From the NCBI RefSeq assembly GCF_018294505.1, contig NC_057807.1, forward strand, positions 135,810,747 to 135,874,746: 64,000 nucleotides of DNA. The letters are read 5' to 3'. The stretch is from Triticum aestivum (taxonomy: Eukaryota; Streptophyta; Magnoliopsida; Poales; Poaceae). Shown piece by piece: positions 1 to 11,492 of this stretch (position 1 is its first letter; every line of letters starts with the position of its first letter). Position numbers and translations under genes: made by a program. The notes below the pieces were generated by a model, which saw nothing but the letters and a program-made list of their open reading frames with translations, made no database searches and was not told the origin of the DNA.

Positions 1-1484
1 GCCTCCGATCCAGACGAGCTCCGGAGATGAGTTCCGTCAGCACGACGGCGTGGTGACGATGATGATGTTCTACCGGCGCAGGGCTTCGCCTAAACTCCGC
101 GACGATATGACCGAGGTGGAATATGGTGGAGGGGGGCACCGCACACGGCTAAGGAACGATCCGTAGATCAACTTGTGTCTATGGGGTGCCCCCCCCGCCC
201 CCGTATATAAAGGAGCCAGGGGGGAGGAGGCGGCCGGCCAAGGAGGGCGCGCCAAGGGAGTAGGACTCCCTTCTTTCCAAGTAGGAGTAGGAGAAGGGGG
301 GAAAAGAGGAGGAAGAGGGGAAGGAAAGGGGGGGCGCCGCCCCCCTTCCCTTGTCCTATTCGGACTAGGAGGGGGAGGGGCGTGCGGCCCCCTCCTGGCT
401 CCTTCCCTCTTCTCCCTCGTGGCCCATGTAGGCCCAATAACCCCCCGGGGGGTTCCGATAACCTCCCGGTACTCCGGTAAAATGCCGATTTCACCCGGAA
501 CCATTCCGATGTCCAAACATAGGCTTCCAATATGTCTCGACCATTTCGAGACTCCTCGTCATGTCCGTGATCACATCTAGGACTCCGAACAAACTTCGGT
601 ACATCAAAACTTGTAAACTCATAATGAAACTGTCATCGTAACGTTAAGCGTGTGGACCCTACGGGTTCGAGAATTATGTAGACATGACCTAGAACCATTC
701 TCGGTCAATAACCAATAGCGGGACCTGGATGCCCATATTGATTCCTACATATTCTACGAAGATCTTTATCGGTCAAACCGCATAACAACATACGTTGTTC
801 CCTTTTGTCATCGGTATGTTACTTGCCCGAGATTTGATCGTCGGTATCCAATAACTAGTTCAATCTCGTTACCGGCAAGTCTCTTTACTCGTTTCGTAAT
901 ACATCATCTCATGACTAACTCATTAGTTACAATGCTTGCAAGGCTTAGGTGATGAGTATTACCGAGAGGGCCCAGAGATACCTCTCCGACAATCGGAGTG
1001 ACAAAACCTAATCTCGAATTATGCCAACCCAACATGTACCTTCGAAAACACCTGTAGAGCACCTTTATAATCACCAAGTTACGTTGTGACGTTTGGTAGC
1101 ACACAAAGTGTTCTTCCGGTAAACGGGAGTTGCACAATCTCATAGTTGCAGGAACTTTGTATAAGTCATGAAGAAAGCAATAGCAGTATACTAAATGATC
1201 AAGTGCTAGGCTAACGGAATGGGTCATGTCAATCACATCATTCTCCTAATGATGTGATCTCACTAATCAAATGACAACACATGTCTATGGTTAGGAAACA
1301 TAACCATCTTTGATTAATGAGCTAGTCAAGTAGAGGCATACTAGTGACTTATATGTTTGTCTATGTATTCACACATGTATCATGTTTCCGGTTAATACAA
1401 TTCTAGCATGAATAATAAACATTTATCATGATATGAGGAAATAAATAATAACTTTATTATTGCCTCTAGGGCATATTTCCTTCA
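1..1484 (-). mobile_element. Copia LTR fragment, Angela/WIS/BARE1-type
   Basis: Read on the minus strand, this stretch begins at 1484 with TGAAGGAAATATGCCCTAGA, which I recognise from memory as the start of a large Triticeae copia LTR family (Angela/WIS/BARE1 group). A sense TATA-like TTTATATAC lies near 203-212, inside a G/C-rich tract. The sequence is still LTR-like at the left window edge, so the far end is cut off. No coding sequence belongs to it; open frames here are by-products of GC-rich repeat sequence. The exact family name is inferred. Confidence 0.75.
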
Positions 1485-1918
1485 GTTTTATAGGGACAAC
1501 TGTATTCCCTCTTACATCAAATCACATACAGTCGAGGAAATGTAAATGTGTGTGATTGTCTGTTTATCGTACACGTTCTATAATCATGAACTGTTTGTGA
1601 TGGAGCACGCATTGTAAACATAGCACAACAGAATGCCGACTGCGATGGTAATGCGATCATAAACTAGTAGCAAGGATGGAGTGTTTGGGATATTGGAGAT
1701 ATCAGAAACAGTTGTCTGAAGACTCGCGTTTGGGATAGACGCCGGCATCGCATACGCTTAGTTATGCAAAGCATATGCATTCCCACACCCTATCCCCGAC
1801 GGTTTCTGGGTCGTGTGGGAAGGACCCCCCTATCGCACACACTCACCTAGCGACGGTTTAAAATGCAGTCGCGGAAAGGGGTTAAAACCCGTTTGTATAG
1901 CAGCTCGCTGTACCAGTG
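1485..1918 (-). mobile_element. CACTA transposon terminal fragment
   Basis: On the minus strand the segment starts at 1918 with CACTGGTACAGCGAGCTGCT, the form expected for a CACTA terminal inverted repeat. Subterminal sequence contains the repeated CGACGGTTT/CGCGG-type words common in Triticeae CACTA elements. Only one end is present. The other side is abruptly replaced by the copia LTR at 1484. No transposase is visible. Confidence 0.55.
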
Positions 1919-2529
1919 GGCCTTCGAGGCTCATCCTTGTTGTCACTTTGGGAACGACCCTGCTTGTCTCCTTGGGTATTGCTTTGTCGGCCTACTTGAG
2001 TACCCAAGAATTTCGATTGGTGTGGTTGGCGGGCTTGCCTGAAGTGCCACGAGTCTAGCAATGCCTATCTAGTATTCTATCCAGAGCGCTTGGGCCGTCC
2101 TTGTTCCCTTAAAGGGCTTCTTTTTGGGTCTGGCTCGCAAGCCGCTGAACCCTGCATTGACTATTGGGTCCTCGGCGTCGCTGCCACTATGTTTATTTCG
2201 ACGCTTGTTTCTATTGCACCTAGATTTGTTGTTCCTGTCGCGTGCCTCCAATGTGCCAGATTCACTCCTGTGGGAGCCATGGGCCAGCTAGATGTTCTCA
2301 CCCGCGCAAAATCGGGTCATCAGGGAAGTGAGGGCCGCCATGGTTCTCGGCTTATCCTGCCCGAGCTGACGGGCAAGCCATTCATCTCAGATGTTATGCT
2401 AGAATGCTGCAATTGCCTCGACATCGGGACATTTAACGATCTGGTTCTTTTTAGTTAAGAACTGATTCCAGAATTTCTGAGCTGATTCACCCTCCTTCTG
2501 GACTACATGGTGCTACCTCTTGAGCACTG
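1919..2529 (-). mobile_element. Gypsy retrotransposon internal region, first part
   Basis: This GC-balanced stretch has no intact frame. It appears to continue at 4086 after removal of the LTR-like insertion 2530-4085, and the joined unit leads on to the gypsy LTR at 6139-6619. It is most likely decayed gag/leader sequence of that minus-strand element. Short frames on both strands have no recognisable domains. The assignment rests on position and continuity rather than on a protein match. Confidence 0.4.
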
Positions 2530-4085
2530 TGTTAGTTTTCCCTTGAAGAGGAAAGGGTGATGCAGCAAAGTAGCGTAAGTATTTCCCTCAGTTTTTGAGA
2601 ACCAAGGTACTCAATCCAGTAGGAGGCTCCACGCAAGTCCCTCGTACCTACACAAACAAACAAGAACCTCGCAACCAACGCGATAAAGGGGTTGTCAATC
2701 CCTTCACGGCCACTTGCGAAAGTGAGATCTGATAGAGATAATAAGATAAGAGAAATATTTTTGGTATTTTTATGATATAGATTGGAAACTAAAGATTGCA
2801 AAATAAAGTAGATCGGAAACTTATATGATGGAAGATAGACCCGGGGGCTATAGGTTTCACTAGTGGCTTCTCTCAAGATAACATAAGTATTACGGTGGGT
2901 GAACAAATTATTGTCGAGCAATTGATAGAAAAGTGCATAGTTATGAGAATATCTAGGCATGATCATGTATATAGGCATCACGTCCGCAACAAGTAGACCG
3001 ACTCCTACCTGCATCTACTACTATTACTCCACACATCGACCACAATTCAACATGCATCTAGAGTATTAAGTTCATAAGAACAGAGTGACGCATTAGGCAA
3101 GATGACATGATGTAGAGGGATAAACTCAAACAATATGATATAAACCCCATCTTTTTATCCTCGATGGCAACAATACAATGCGTGCCTTGCTGCCCCTGCT
3201 ATCACTGGAAAAGGACACCGCAAGATTGAACCCAAAACTGAGCACTTCTCCCATTGCAAGAAAGATCAATCTAGTAGGCCAAACCAAACTGATAATTCGA
3301 AGAGACTTGCAAAGATAACCAATCATACATAAAAGAATTCAGAGGAGATTCAAATATTTCTCATAGATAAACTTGATCATAAACCCACAATTCATCGGGT
3401 CTCGACAAACACACCGCAATAAGATTTACAACGAATAGATCTCCAAGAAAATCAAGGAGAACATTGTATTGAGATTCAAAGAGAGAGAAGAACCCATCTA
3501 GCTAATAACTATGGCCCCGAAGGTCTGTGGTAAACTACTCACAACTCATCGGAGAGGCCTTGGCGATGATGTAGAAGCCCTCCATGATCGATTCCCCCTC
3601 CGGCAGAGCGCCGGAAAAGGCCCCAAGATGGGATCTCACGAGTACAGAAGGTTGCAGCGGTGGAAATAGGGTTTCGTGGTGCTCTTGGATGTTTTCAGGG
3701 TACGGAGGTATATATAGGCGAAGGAGGTCGGTCAGGGGAGCCACGAAGGGCCCACGAGGGTGGGGGCGCGCCCACCCCCCTAGGGCACGCCCTACACCCT
3801 CGTGGCCTCCTTGGCTGCTTCTTGACATCCACTCTAAGTCTCATGGATTGCGTTTGTTCCAAAAAGATCGCTCCCCAAGGTTTCATTCCGTTTGGACTTC
3901 GTTTGATATTTCTTTTCTTCGAAACACTGAAATAGGCAAAAAACAGCAATTCGGGCTGGGCCTCCGGTTAGTAGGTTAGTCCCAAAAATGATATAAAAGT
4001 GTAAAGTAAAGCCCATAAACATCCAAAATAGGTAATATAATAGCATGGAAGAATCAAAATTTATAGATACGTTGGTGACGTATCA
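2530..4085 (-). mobile_element. Probable solo LTR of a gypsy-type element
   Basis: The plus strand starts TGTTAGTTTTCCCTTGAAGA at 2530 and ends GACGTATCA at 4085, so the minus strand begins TGATACGTC and ends AACTAACA, a TG...CA LTR. The TGATACGTC start is a common Triticeae gypsy LTR start that I recall. A GC-rich promoter-like tract with TATATATAG lies near 3708-3716. No primer-binding site, polypurine tract or internal region adjoins either end, so it looks like a solo LTR. Flanking pentamers are cactg (2525-2529) and catgg (4086-4090), at best an eroded target duplication. Confidence 0.6.
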
Positions 4086-6138
4086 CATGGCTAAGGTCAT
4101 TGGCATCCGAAGGCCGAACATAGGTGCCTTGAAAATTTTCCCTAAAGGCCTCTTCAAGCTCCTCCCAGCTTCCGATGGAACTTCTAGGGAGGCCGTGGAG
4201 CTAATACCTCGCCAGCCCTTTGAGCATGAGGCATTGATACTTTATGGCACGGAGGTCAAACACCTCGGGCCATGTGAATGTGGAGGAGGAAATCCTTGAT
4301 TTAGACAGTCGGGTCGGTCATTCCGTCTCATTGGTCGATATTTATGGGTTTAAACCCTTCTGGGAACTAATGCTCCATGACCTTATATGTGAAGCACACC
4401 GGGTGTGCGGGCCCTCGATATCGAGCGTCTTTTCAGGTGTTGGCCATTGTCCTGGCCCATAGCTGTTCCCGAGATCTTTCGTGCATGTCTAACTAAGCAT
4501 TATAGCCCTCTGGGCCAGTCGGTACCCGATCTTGCGATCCATAAATTGATTAGGAAGGGGCTCTACTGGCCTTTATTTTGTCGTGCAGATCGAAGGGCTT
4601 GGGGTGTTCGATTGAAGTCTTGCCGTGGGGGTGGGTTTTAGTAGGGAGCTCTTTATGTGTCCCTATGGGCCGATCCCTCCCTCTAGGTGGGCGGTCAGCC
4701 TAGCCTGCGTGGCCGTGTGCGAGCGATTTGTTATCTGCTGCCTCATCGTGTCAGGCAACATACATATCTTTTAAAACAATTTGGGGGCCACACCTCGGGC
4801 TTCAAGGTCCACTTCGATTGCAAGGATTTTCATCCATTTATCATTGAGCGTGTTCTCGTGAGTGTACACCTCCTACTGCTTCTTCTTCATGCTCCACACG
4901 GTTATGATTAGTTGCCGCTAGAACCATGCCTGTTTGGATGGGTTTATGGGTACAATGAAGTCTTTGGGTCCGAGGCTTACATCATCTTCGGACTCGGGAG
5001 GTAATCCTTGTCCGACCTGTCGTTGAAGGTGCCCATGTCCTCGAGGTTTTCCTCCGTGGGTGTTCTAGCGGGCCCGTTCTGTTGGGTGGGCGAGGCTTGA
5101 ACATCCTTGCCCAGGTTCTCGATGGCGTCGGGGGCAACGCTATTGTTAGCAGCGCCTGAGGTGTTGGTCGTGCTTCCGCTTTTGTTGTGACCCTTGGATC
5201 ACCTTTTAGGGTGGCGGCGCTTAGGGTTTTCATTGGGTTTCTCCTTAGACTTGTCTTTCAGAGTGGCGACCATGTAGATGTCACAGGTAGACGTTGCAGC
5301 CCAATTCCCTGTATGGGGTATGGCCGCAGACAGACTGGTTCCTGAGGTATCACGGACGTCTTCGTCCATGTCGGTAGCCTCATCAGAGCAGTAGTCAAGC
5401 GCGTCGGTCAAGTCTTCGACCGTGGCGACTAGGTGGGTGGTGGGTGGGATAAAAATTTCCCTATCGTCGGCTTTACATCGATATGACTATAGATGACAGA
5501 TGAGATCGCCAGGTTTTGTATTTGGTTCGGCACCTCGTTTATATGTGATAGCTCCTTCGTGTCCACGACCTAGCTATAGGCCAGATTGATCTAGTATACT
5601 TTGTCCGGGCTACTCGACATAACACTGCCCTCTTGCTCGTTCGAGGCTGATTCCTGGCCAGCGGGAGTAGTGACTGCGTCGGCCATGGATGACGCAAATG
5701 CTGCCGCTGGGTCCAAAGGCGAGCTCGGCTCAAGGCCAATGTCTGAGGACCCATCGTGTAATCTGGATGCGACAATCATTGGATCTATCTCTGGGATCAG
5801 CTATAGGGGGAGGGGGGATCCGAGGATCCTGTCGTAAGTCGGCCCCGGGGCGGCGGTGCCGGAGGGGTCTTCACACTGATCCGAGGTCCATCCCGAAAGG
5901 ATCAGGTCTTCTTGGGCATCCGCGGTGTACTCTAAGCTCCCGAACGTGATGACTTGATTTGGAGCGAAGCTTACGACATGGCCTAGATGGCCGGTCGAAT
6001 CGACATGCAGTGCAATGCTGTCGAAGGTGAAAAGCTGGCCGGGGACAAAGATGTCACCACAATTAATGCTGCTATCGACCTGCAGACGAGCCATTGACCC
6101 TTGATGATCAAACAACGAGCTCTCAATGAAAGCACCAA
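4086..6138 (-). mobile_element. Gypsy retrotransposon internal region (decayed gag/leader)
   Basis: This is the internal DNA directly downstream (minus strand) of the LTR 6139-6619. A minus-strand frame starts close to the LTR near 6100 and runs to about 5801 (begins MARLQVDSSINCGDIF). It fits a gag N-terminal region but has no zinc knuckle. Further minus frames at 5779-5539, 5411-5199 and 5233-4982 are lysine/arginine/proline-rich and broken by stops. No protease, reverse transcriptase or integrase motif was seen, so the element is non-autonomous or deleted. Confidence 0.5.
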
Positions 6139-6619
6139 TGTCGGTGTCAAAATCGGCAGACCTCGGGTAGGGGGCCTGAGCTGTTAGATCGGATTGATGG
6201 GTAACAAGAGAGAGAACACACAACGTTTATCCAGGTTTGGCCCTCTCTATGGAGGTAAAACCCTACGTCCTGCTTTTGCTTATATTATGAGAGTATCAAA
6301 GTACATAGTTGATCTACCACAAGATCGTGAATTGTGGTCTAAACCCTAGGGTTATGATGATGAATGCCTCAATATGTGGATGTCCCTCTATAGACTAAAC
6401 CCTCTGGCTTATATAGGCACCAGGGGTATCTAGGGTTACGCATGGTCGGTTGCCTTTCAGGGATTACATGCCGAATCTACAAATATACTTGAAGTACACG
6501 CCAAGTCCGTGATTAATGTCGGTTGAAGCCCTCTAAAGTCTCTCCTCCTCGATGAGCCGGTAGTCCGGCCCATGCATTAGTCCAGCCGGGCTAGGATCCC
6601 CTAGTATAGGACACCGTCA
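6139..6619 (-). repeat. Gypsy 5' LTR
   Basis: On the minus strand it begins TGACGGTGTCCTATACTAGG at 6619 and ends TTTTGACACCGACA at 6139, a 481-bp TG...CA LTR. The phrases 'aaccctaggg', 'gggtaacaagagagagaac' and 'ggtaaaaccctac' match the widespread Triticeae gypsy LTR type I recall under names such as Fatima. The sequence next to its inner end, ATTGGTGCTTTCATTGAGAG on the minus strand, is the usual start of the internal region in that type. No partner LTR is visible in the window. Confidence 0.65.
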
Positions 6620-7134
6620 ATTGGGGAATGAGCTGTCGGAGCTACTTTCGCAGCCATTTGGAGGAGGGCGAGTCCCCCACCGGCATCGCTTAGAAGAAGT
6701 CAAGGAGGCCACCCTGGCAAGAACATCCCCCACCATGATATTCGGGTGGGAGTCAACATTGTGTTCTCCACCTCGCTTTCATCAACTTTGTGCATTGCCG
6801 AAATGGTGGTGGTGTTGTGTGTGTGTGTGTTGGGGGGGGGGGGGCGTCGTAGTTGTTGCACGTCGAGTGGCAACTCTTGTGGAAAGTGGTCATCTGGTGT
6901 CCAGCGTGCGTAGGATAGAGAGATTTGGGTGATTTCATCGTGGGGACTCCCTCTTCTTCGTGGTACACACCTCGACGACACCACCTTTTATTCCATGATG
7001 TCAAGGTCTCAGGTAGAGGCCAGAAGAACAGAAAGGTGGACCTGCGCCACAGGGGGCCAGTGCAACACACGATAACCACCCCAGCCACTTCCCCTCTGTG
7101 ATAACGTAGATCTTCTTCCCTCTTTTGTTCATTC
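6620..7134. other. Unassigned stretch with GT and poly-G runs
   Basis: No convincing gene is present. A (GT)n run at 6816-6831 is followed by 13 consecutive G at 6832-6844. Open frames on both strands here depend on this simple sequence and lack domains. Confidence 0.5.
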
Positions 7135-7560
7135 ATGTTCTTTTTTCCTTTTTTTCCTTTTACATTTATTTTTTGTTTTCTTTTTCCTTTTCTCTTATTC
7201 GATGAAAAAAGTTCACCGGATTTTATGAACGTTTTTTCAAATTCGATGAACTTCAAAAAAGATGAACTTTTTTCTAGTTCCATGAAACTTTATCAAACTG
7301 ATGAACATTTTTCAATTTGATAAACAATTTTCTAATTTGATGAACATTTTTCAAAATCGCTGAACTTTTTTTTAATTCATTGAACTTTTGTTTTGAAATT
7401 CGATGAGCTTTCTTTGAAATTAGTGAACTTTTTTCAAAGTCGATGAACCTTTTTCAGAATTAATGAACTTTTCCCAAATTCAATGAACTTAATTCATGAA
7501 CTTTTTTTGAAGTTTGTGAATATTTTTAAAATCCATGAACATTTTTGACATTCATGATTC
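7135..7560. repeat. Degenerate T-rich array of 'gatgaactttttt' units
   Basis: The word (g/a)atgaa(c/a)(t)5-7 recurs about every 18-30 bases for roughly 360 bases from 7200, with spacers of the type tcaaattc. It is preceded by a pyrimidine-rich run (7135-7195). The array is irregular, not a clean tandem repeat. It is followed at about 7590 by 'gtcaactagtcaactgtgacc', a word often seen near grass DNA transposons. It could be the internal filler of a non-autonomous DNA transposon; no termini were found. Confidence 0.55.
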
Positions 7561-8502
7561 TTTTTAAAAAATTAAACGTTAATACTTAACCAGTCAACTA
7601 GTCAACTGTGACCGACCAATTATTGAACAAAGCATGCGCATAGGTGTTCGTCGGCGGTCGATTCGCTTCTGTACCCCAAGCTCATCCCATGCGGCCCCGA
7701 GGAGGAAATGACTATCTAGCTTGCATCCCGCCACTCCCGGGATGAGGATGCCCGACGACCGCGCTCAGACTCCTTCCGCCAGGAATCCGTTGCGTACGCC
7801 CAAATGGCACATGGATCCATCGCGAGGTGTGTCACCGCTGCCTCATTGGAGGAGGTGCGGTCCACTTGGCGTTCGAACACGGTGCTGGATGCGCAATCGC
7901 TTCGTGGCGGACATATGGTGCAAGGCCGCCCCTCGGCACTGCAACTTCGTCACGGTGGACGTCGCTGACTCCTCCCAAAACGGATCCATCATCGATCTCA
8001 CGTCCACTGGCACCATGAAGGTTTTGGACTTTGACGAGTAAGAGTAGGACATGGGAGACGACGGGGCCTCGACTCCCATGAGCCGGTCTGTGTCCCGTGT
8101 CCTACTCTACCTCGCTGGCAACCGTACCAAACATTTAGGCGGGCATAGCAGGCTGCTAGACATGGCCACGGCGGAGCCGGACGGGCTCGGCTTTAGATTA
8201 AGTTTTACGTACATGTAATAATATGGATATGGATTTGAGGATGTGCAATGCGTCTGTGGGCGTTTGAGCGGTCGGATTTGCTGTATCCGACTAAAGATGC
8301 TCTAAGTGGGATTATTTTAAGGCAAACATGCAACTACCAACCTCATACAGTGCAGAAAATACGAAATAGGAGAAGACTAGAAACGGGAGGAGGTGGGAAA
8401 CGAAGGTGTCGTGAATGGGCGGACAACAGCCGACTCCATTTAAGGTCACATTTTTTTGAGAAGACAGAAGATTCACAAATAAAAATCATAAAAGAAACTC
8501 TT
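7561..8502. other. Unassigned GC-rich stretch, possibly a gene fragment
   Basis: A plus-strand frame at 7721-8041 (106 codons) has no recognised domain. It ends just before sequence that resembles a 3' untranslated region. 'gactaaagatgctctaag' near 8289 resembles words found at ends of small grass DNA transposons. I see no firm gene here. Confidence 0.3.
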
Positions 8503-9595
8503 TTTTGAGGGATACATTTTTTAGCATAATGGCGAAACTTTATTGATTATCTAGAATAGAGATACAAAGATTGTATGGAGGATTTGCAAACCAAACATGT
8601 CTACACATTCCTATGAAAGTCGCGTCTCTAACTAAGTTATGTGCATTTCTGAATATGGACACATATAAATTCTGACGCCATGTGTTGAACTTCCCTGATG
8701 ATCATAGAATAGTCTCCTCGTGTAAAGCCTTCATGATTAATTTCTTTTAACACTTCTTGACAGTCTAACGCTATAAATACTTTTGTTAAATGCAGATCCT
8801 TAGCCATAGCAAAAGCTTCACGCCATGCACATGACTCCAGCGTTGCAGGGTCGACCATACTTTGGATGACAACCGCCGATGCCCCCATAAACAATCATGG
8901 TTCATCTCTAGCAACTACTACAACAGCTCCAGTATTTGACAATTTGTCCACAGCCCCATCCACATTAATTTTTGCAAGTCCTTATGGTGGGGGGTCCATG
9001 GCAGCTTCGCTGCCCGGCCGTGCTTAACTCCCTGTTTCTTCTCAGGTAGCAGAGATCGTATTCATCAAGGTACCTTGTTATAAACATGTGAGTTGACAGT
9101 GTCGATTGAAACTCCTCGTGAATAGCCCGTCGTCTAGCCCACCATATAACCTAGAGCGTGACAAGTATCTCGACAAATTGCTCTTGGGAAAGAGTGCTAC
9201 TGAGCGTGAACAACCAAAGTTTGGGGTTCGTGGTTTCATCTCCATATAAAGGCAGAACTGAGTCACCTTCCTTTAAAGCCCAAACACTCTCAGTCATCCG
9301 GTAGTCAAGCAAAGAATGACACCATGAATCAATTGCAGCATCATATGAGGCACGCCAAAGACACTACATGCTTCACACCTGACACTACATGAACGACTGA
9401 AAAATAGATGGATGTGTTGCCCTTTGTTCTATGAGTGGATGGCTGGATGTGAAGTATCGTACATAAATCGTGAGATAAACATCGTCGGCATAGCGTGACT
9501 CTTCTTCATACATGCCCCTGCCCCTGCCCCGTAGAGAGGGAGGACCTTGCCAATCTCCATGCAAAAATCCCAAGTTTTGAGGGATACATTTTTTT
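8503..9595 (-). mobile_element. 5'-truncated LINE remnant with flanking direct repeats
   Basis: A decayed minus-strand LINE tail lies between two copies of ttttgagggatacattttt (8503-8523 and 9575-9595), which look like a target-site duplication. The minus strand encodes a zinc-binding-type reverse transcriptase C-terminal region around 9078-9266, in several frames. This is followed by an RNase H-like domain at 8990-8637. The T-run next to the lower repeat fits a poly-A tail of a minus-strand retroposon. A third partial copy of the repeat at 9605-9618 is unexplained. Confidence 0.6.
8637..8990 (-). pseudogene. RNase H-like domain of a LINE (pseudogene)
   Basis: The minus-strand reading contains KINVDGAV with the first acidic residue (codon 8958-8960), then a glycine/valine-rich strand, ATLESCAWREA with the conserved glutamate, and FIALDCQEVL with the next aspartate. 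This order matches the RNase H fold at the 3' end of plant LINEs and related reverse-transcriptase genes. An in-frame TGA, probably from a tryptophan codon, lies just before LFMGAS near 8895. The frame upstream is broken in several places, so it is not functional. Confidence 0.7.
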
Positions 9596-9661
9596 TAGGC
9601 ATAGTTTTGAGGGATACATAAATGAAACTAAGCATACAGGGCCGGATAGGCTACTGTAGCC

Positions 9662-9765
9662 GGCCCAAAAACTATGGGAAAATTCTTCTTCTTCTTCCCC
9701 TGGGCAGTTGGGGGTTCCTGGATCGAACGCCTAGGGTTTGAACGAGCACACGAGCCACCAGCCCA
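9662..9765 (+). promoter_or_regulatory. Site II and telo-box-like motifs upstream of the FYV7 gene
   Basis: GGCCCA (reverse complement TGGGCC) lies at 9662-9667, CTAGGGTTT (reverse complement AAACCCTAG) at 9731-9739, and AGCCCA (reverse complement TGGGCT) at 9760-9765. Site II (TGGGCC/T) plus telo-box (AAACCCTA) is a known promoter pairing in plant ribosome-biogenesis genes. That fits the gene starting at 9796. No TATA box is obvious. Some of these motifs may lie in the 5' untranslated region. Confidence 0.45.
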
Positions 9766-9795
9766 CCACCACCACCACCACCACTATCACCCACC

Positions 9796-11229
9796 ATGAA
9801 ACGGCCGCCACCACGCGATGAAGCGGCGGCGGCGGGCAGCAGCGGAGGAGGGTTCAACAAGGGAAAGGGGAGGTGGGGCGGGAAGAAGCGGAACGAGCAG
9901 CGGCTGGGAGGCAGCGGCGGGGCGCTCTCCCTCGCGGCCTTCGCCAACGCCAAGTCCAGGAACACCGGCTACAACCCGGCACTCATCAGTGAGTAACTGC
10001 TGCCTTCGTGCCCTGACGCGGGTGCAGAAACCACACGCGACCGGTCTGTCTGTCTGTCTGTTGCGTGTAATGTTTTGCTATAATTTCTCGCCAAGTTGTT
10101 TCCTCTACCGGATTGCTGGATAAGATTTTGTCTTGCTTGTCCCCAAATGCTTGAGGGTTTTGAGCGACTAGTAATCTCGTATACCATCTCTGTGTTACCC
10201 TGTTGGAATTAGGACTAAATTTGTTGTTTTAGGACTTCGAGCATAGGAACACAATCTTCTCATTTTGTCCCCTTGGTTTGCTATGTGCTCACATTTGATG
10301 AAAGCTCATCGTAATTTGAGGTCAACCGAGGGTCAGCTACATGATTTAGTCATTTAGAAACATTGATGAAATTGGAGAAAGAAAGTCGTTCAGACATGAA
10401 GATGTATTGACCTTACTAGAACAGTATTTCCTCATCTAAGTTCTTGTTCTCGTGGACAGTTTTCTCATGGGAAATTTACTATCACAGTTGTTCATATTCA
10501 ATTTGGTGTGTCCATTTCAAATCATATGCCTATATGATATGTGCTGCTTTGCCATCTGGTTATTGCAGTAATGTTCGATGTTATAAGCAGAACTGATTTG
10601 GTATTAATCATTACTCTCATTTGCAGAGAAGCAGAAGGAGTTCTACAGGAATGCTAAATTGATTAGCAAGTACAAGAAGTCGAAGAAGCACCAAAATCAG
10701 TCAAACTATCCTCCACTTCCAACCCCTGAGGTAATTCTCCTCGGTACCAACCACCAAGGCTGTTTTATGTTTTAAGTGATAATTTGACCAAAGTGGATAG
10801 CGGAAGTTTTGATGGGATTATATATTCCTTTATTTTTGACAATGAAAACATGAATAACTTTTTGAGGATAAGGCTACTTATCTTGTTTGTTCTACAAGTG
10901 TACAGGTAGTTTTTGTGTCTTGATGCAATTTACATTTACAGGAAGGAGGTGCTGATGCATCGGATGTGCCAAAACCACATGATAAGAGGAAGAAGCGCAC
11001 TTCACAAAGCTTGAATGTGGAGTACGAGAAGAAACGTGTAGAGGATGAGAAGGCAAAGAAGGAGCGGGATGCGATGATACAGGCCAAGAAGGAGGAGCGA
11101 GAGAAGTCTGAAGCGAAGAGAAAGGAGCTTAGGGAGAAGATGTTCAAGAGGACACGATCCGGGCAGCCTGTGATGAAATACAGGATCGAGCATCTCTTGG
11201 AGACTGCACTAGAAAGCTCAAACAAGTGA
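9796..11229 (+). CDS. FYV7: rRNA-processing protein FYV7 homologue, three exons
   Basis: Coding exons are 9796-9988, 10627-10730 and 10942-11229. All introns have GT...AG borders (GTGAGT, GTAATT donors; TTGCAG, TTACAG acceptors), and the joined frame is 585 nt, giving 194 residues. The product is very basic. Exon 1 is glycine-rich and ends ANAKSRNTGYNPALI. Exon 2 carries KKQKEFYRNAKLISKYKKSK. Exon 3 has a long charged helix and ends with FKRTRSGQPVMKYRIEHLLE. The last stretch is characteristic of the FYV7/rRNA_processing family, nucleolar factors for small-subunit rRNA maturation. I chose the start because it gives one frame through all exons. The gene is intact although it is surrounded by transposons. 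Confidence 0.85.
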
Positions 11230-11492
11230 GTTCTGATATGTTCTAAGACTAATGCCACACTAATTAAAACAAATCAGTCCAGTGCAGTGATAAGTTTGTA
11301 TTAGTTGACTTCTGTTGCATCAGTTTATACATCTTGGCAATGCATATTTGGATTTCATTGGAATCTCTAGTCAAGATACTGGTGCTTGGCCCACACTATG
11401 TTTCTGTCAGGGCTTCTGGATTGGAGAGTGTAGCCATGTCTAATGGGAGCTTGAGGGTCGGAGAGCACCGTGGGTAGCCTAACCTGAGGCAA

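Noticed and set aside
70..580. Overlapping open frames of 120-148 codons on both strands
   Set aside because: They come from the GC-rich, low-complexity part of a copia LTR; the proline/glycine/arginine-rich products have no domain.
6753..7283. Minus-strand frame of 176 codons
   Set aside because: It depends on the T-rich array and the GT/G run read in reverse (lysine-rich then proline/histidine-rich); no domain or gene context.
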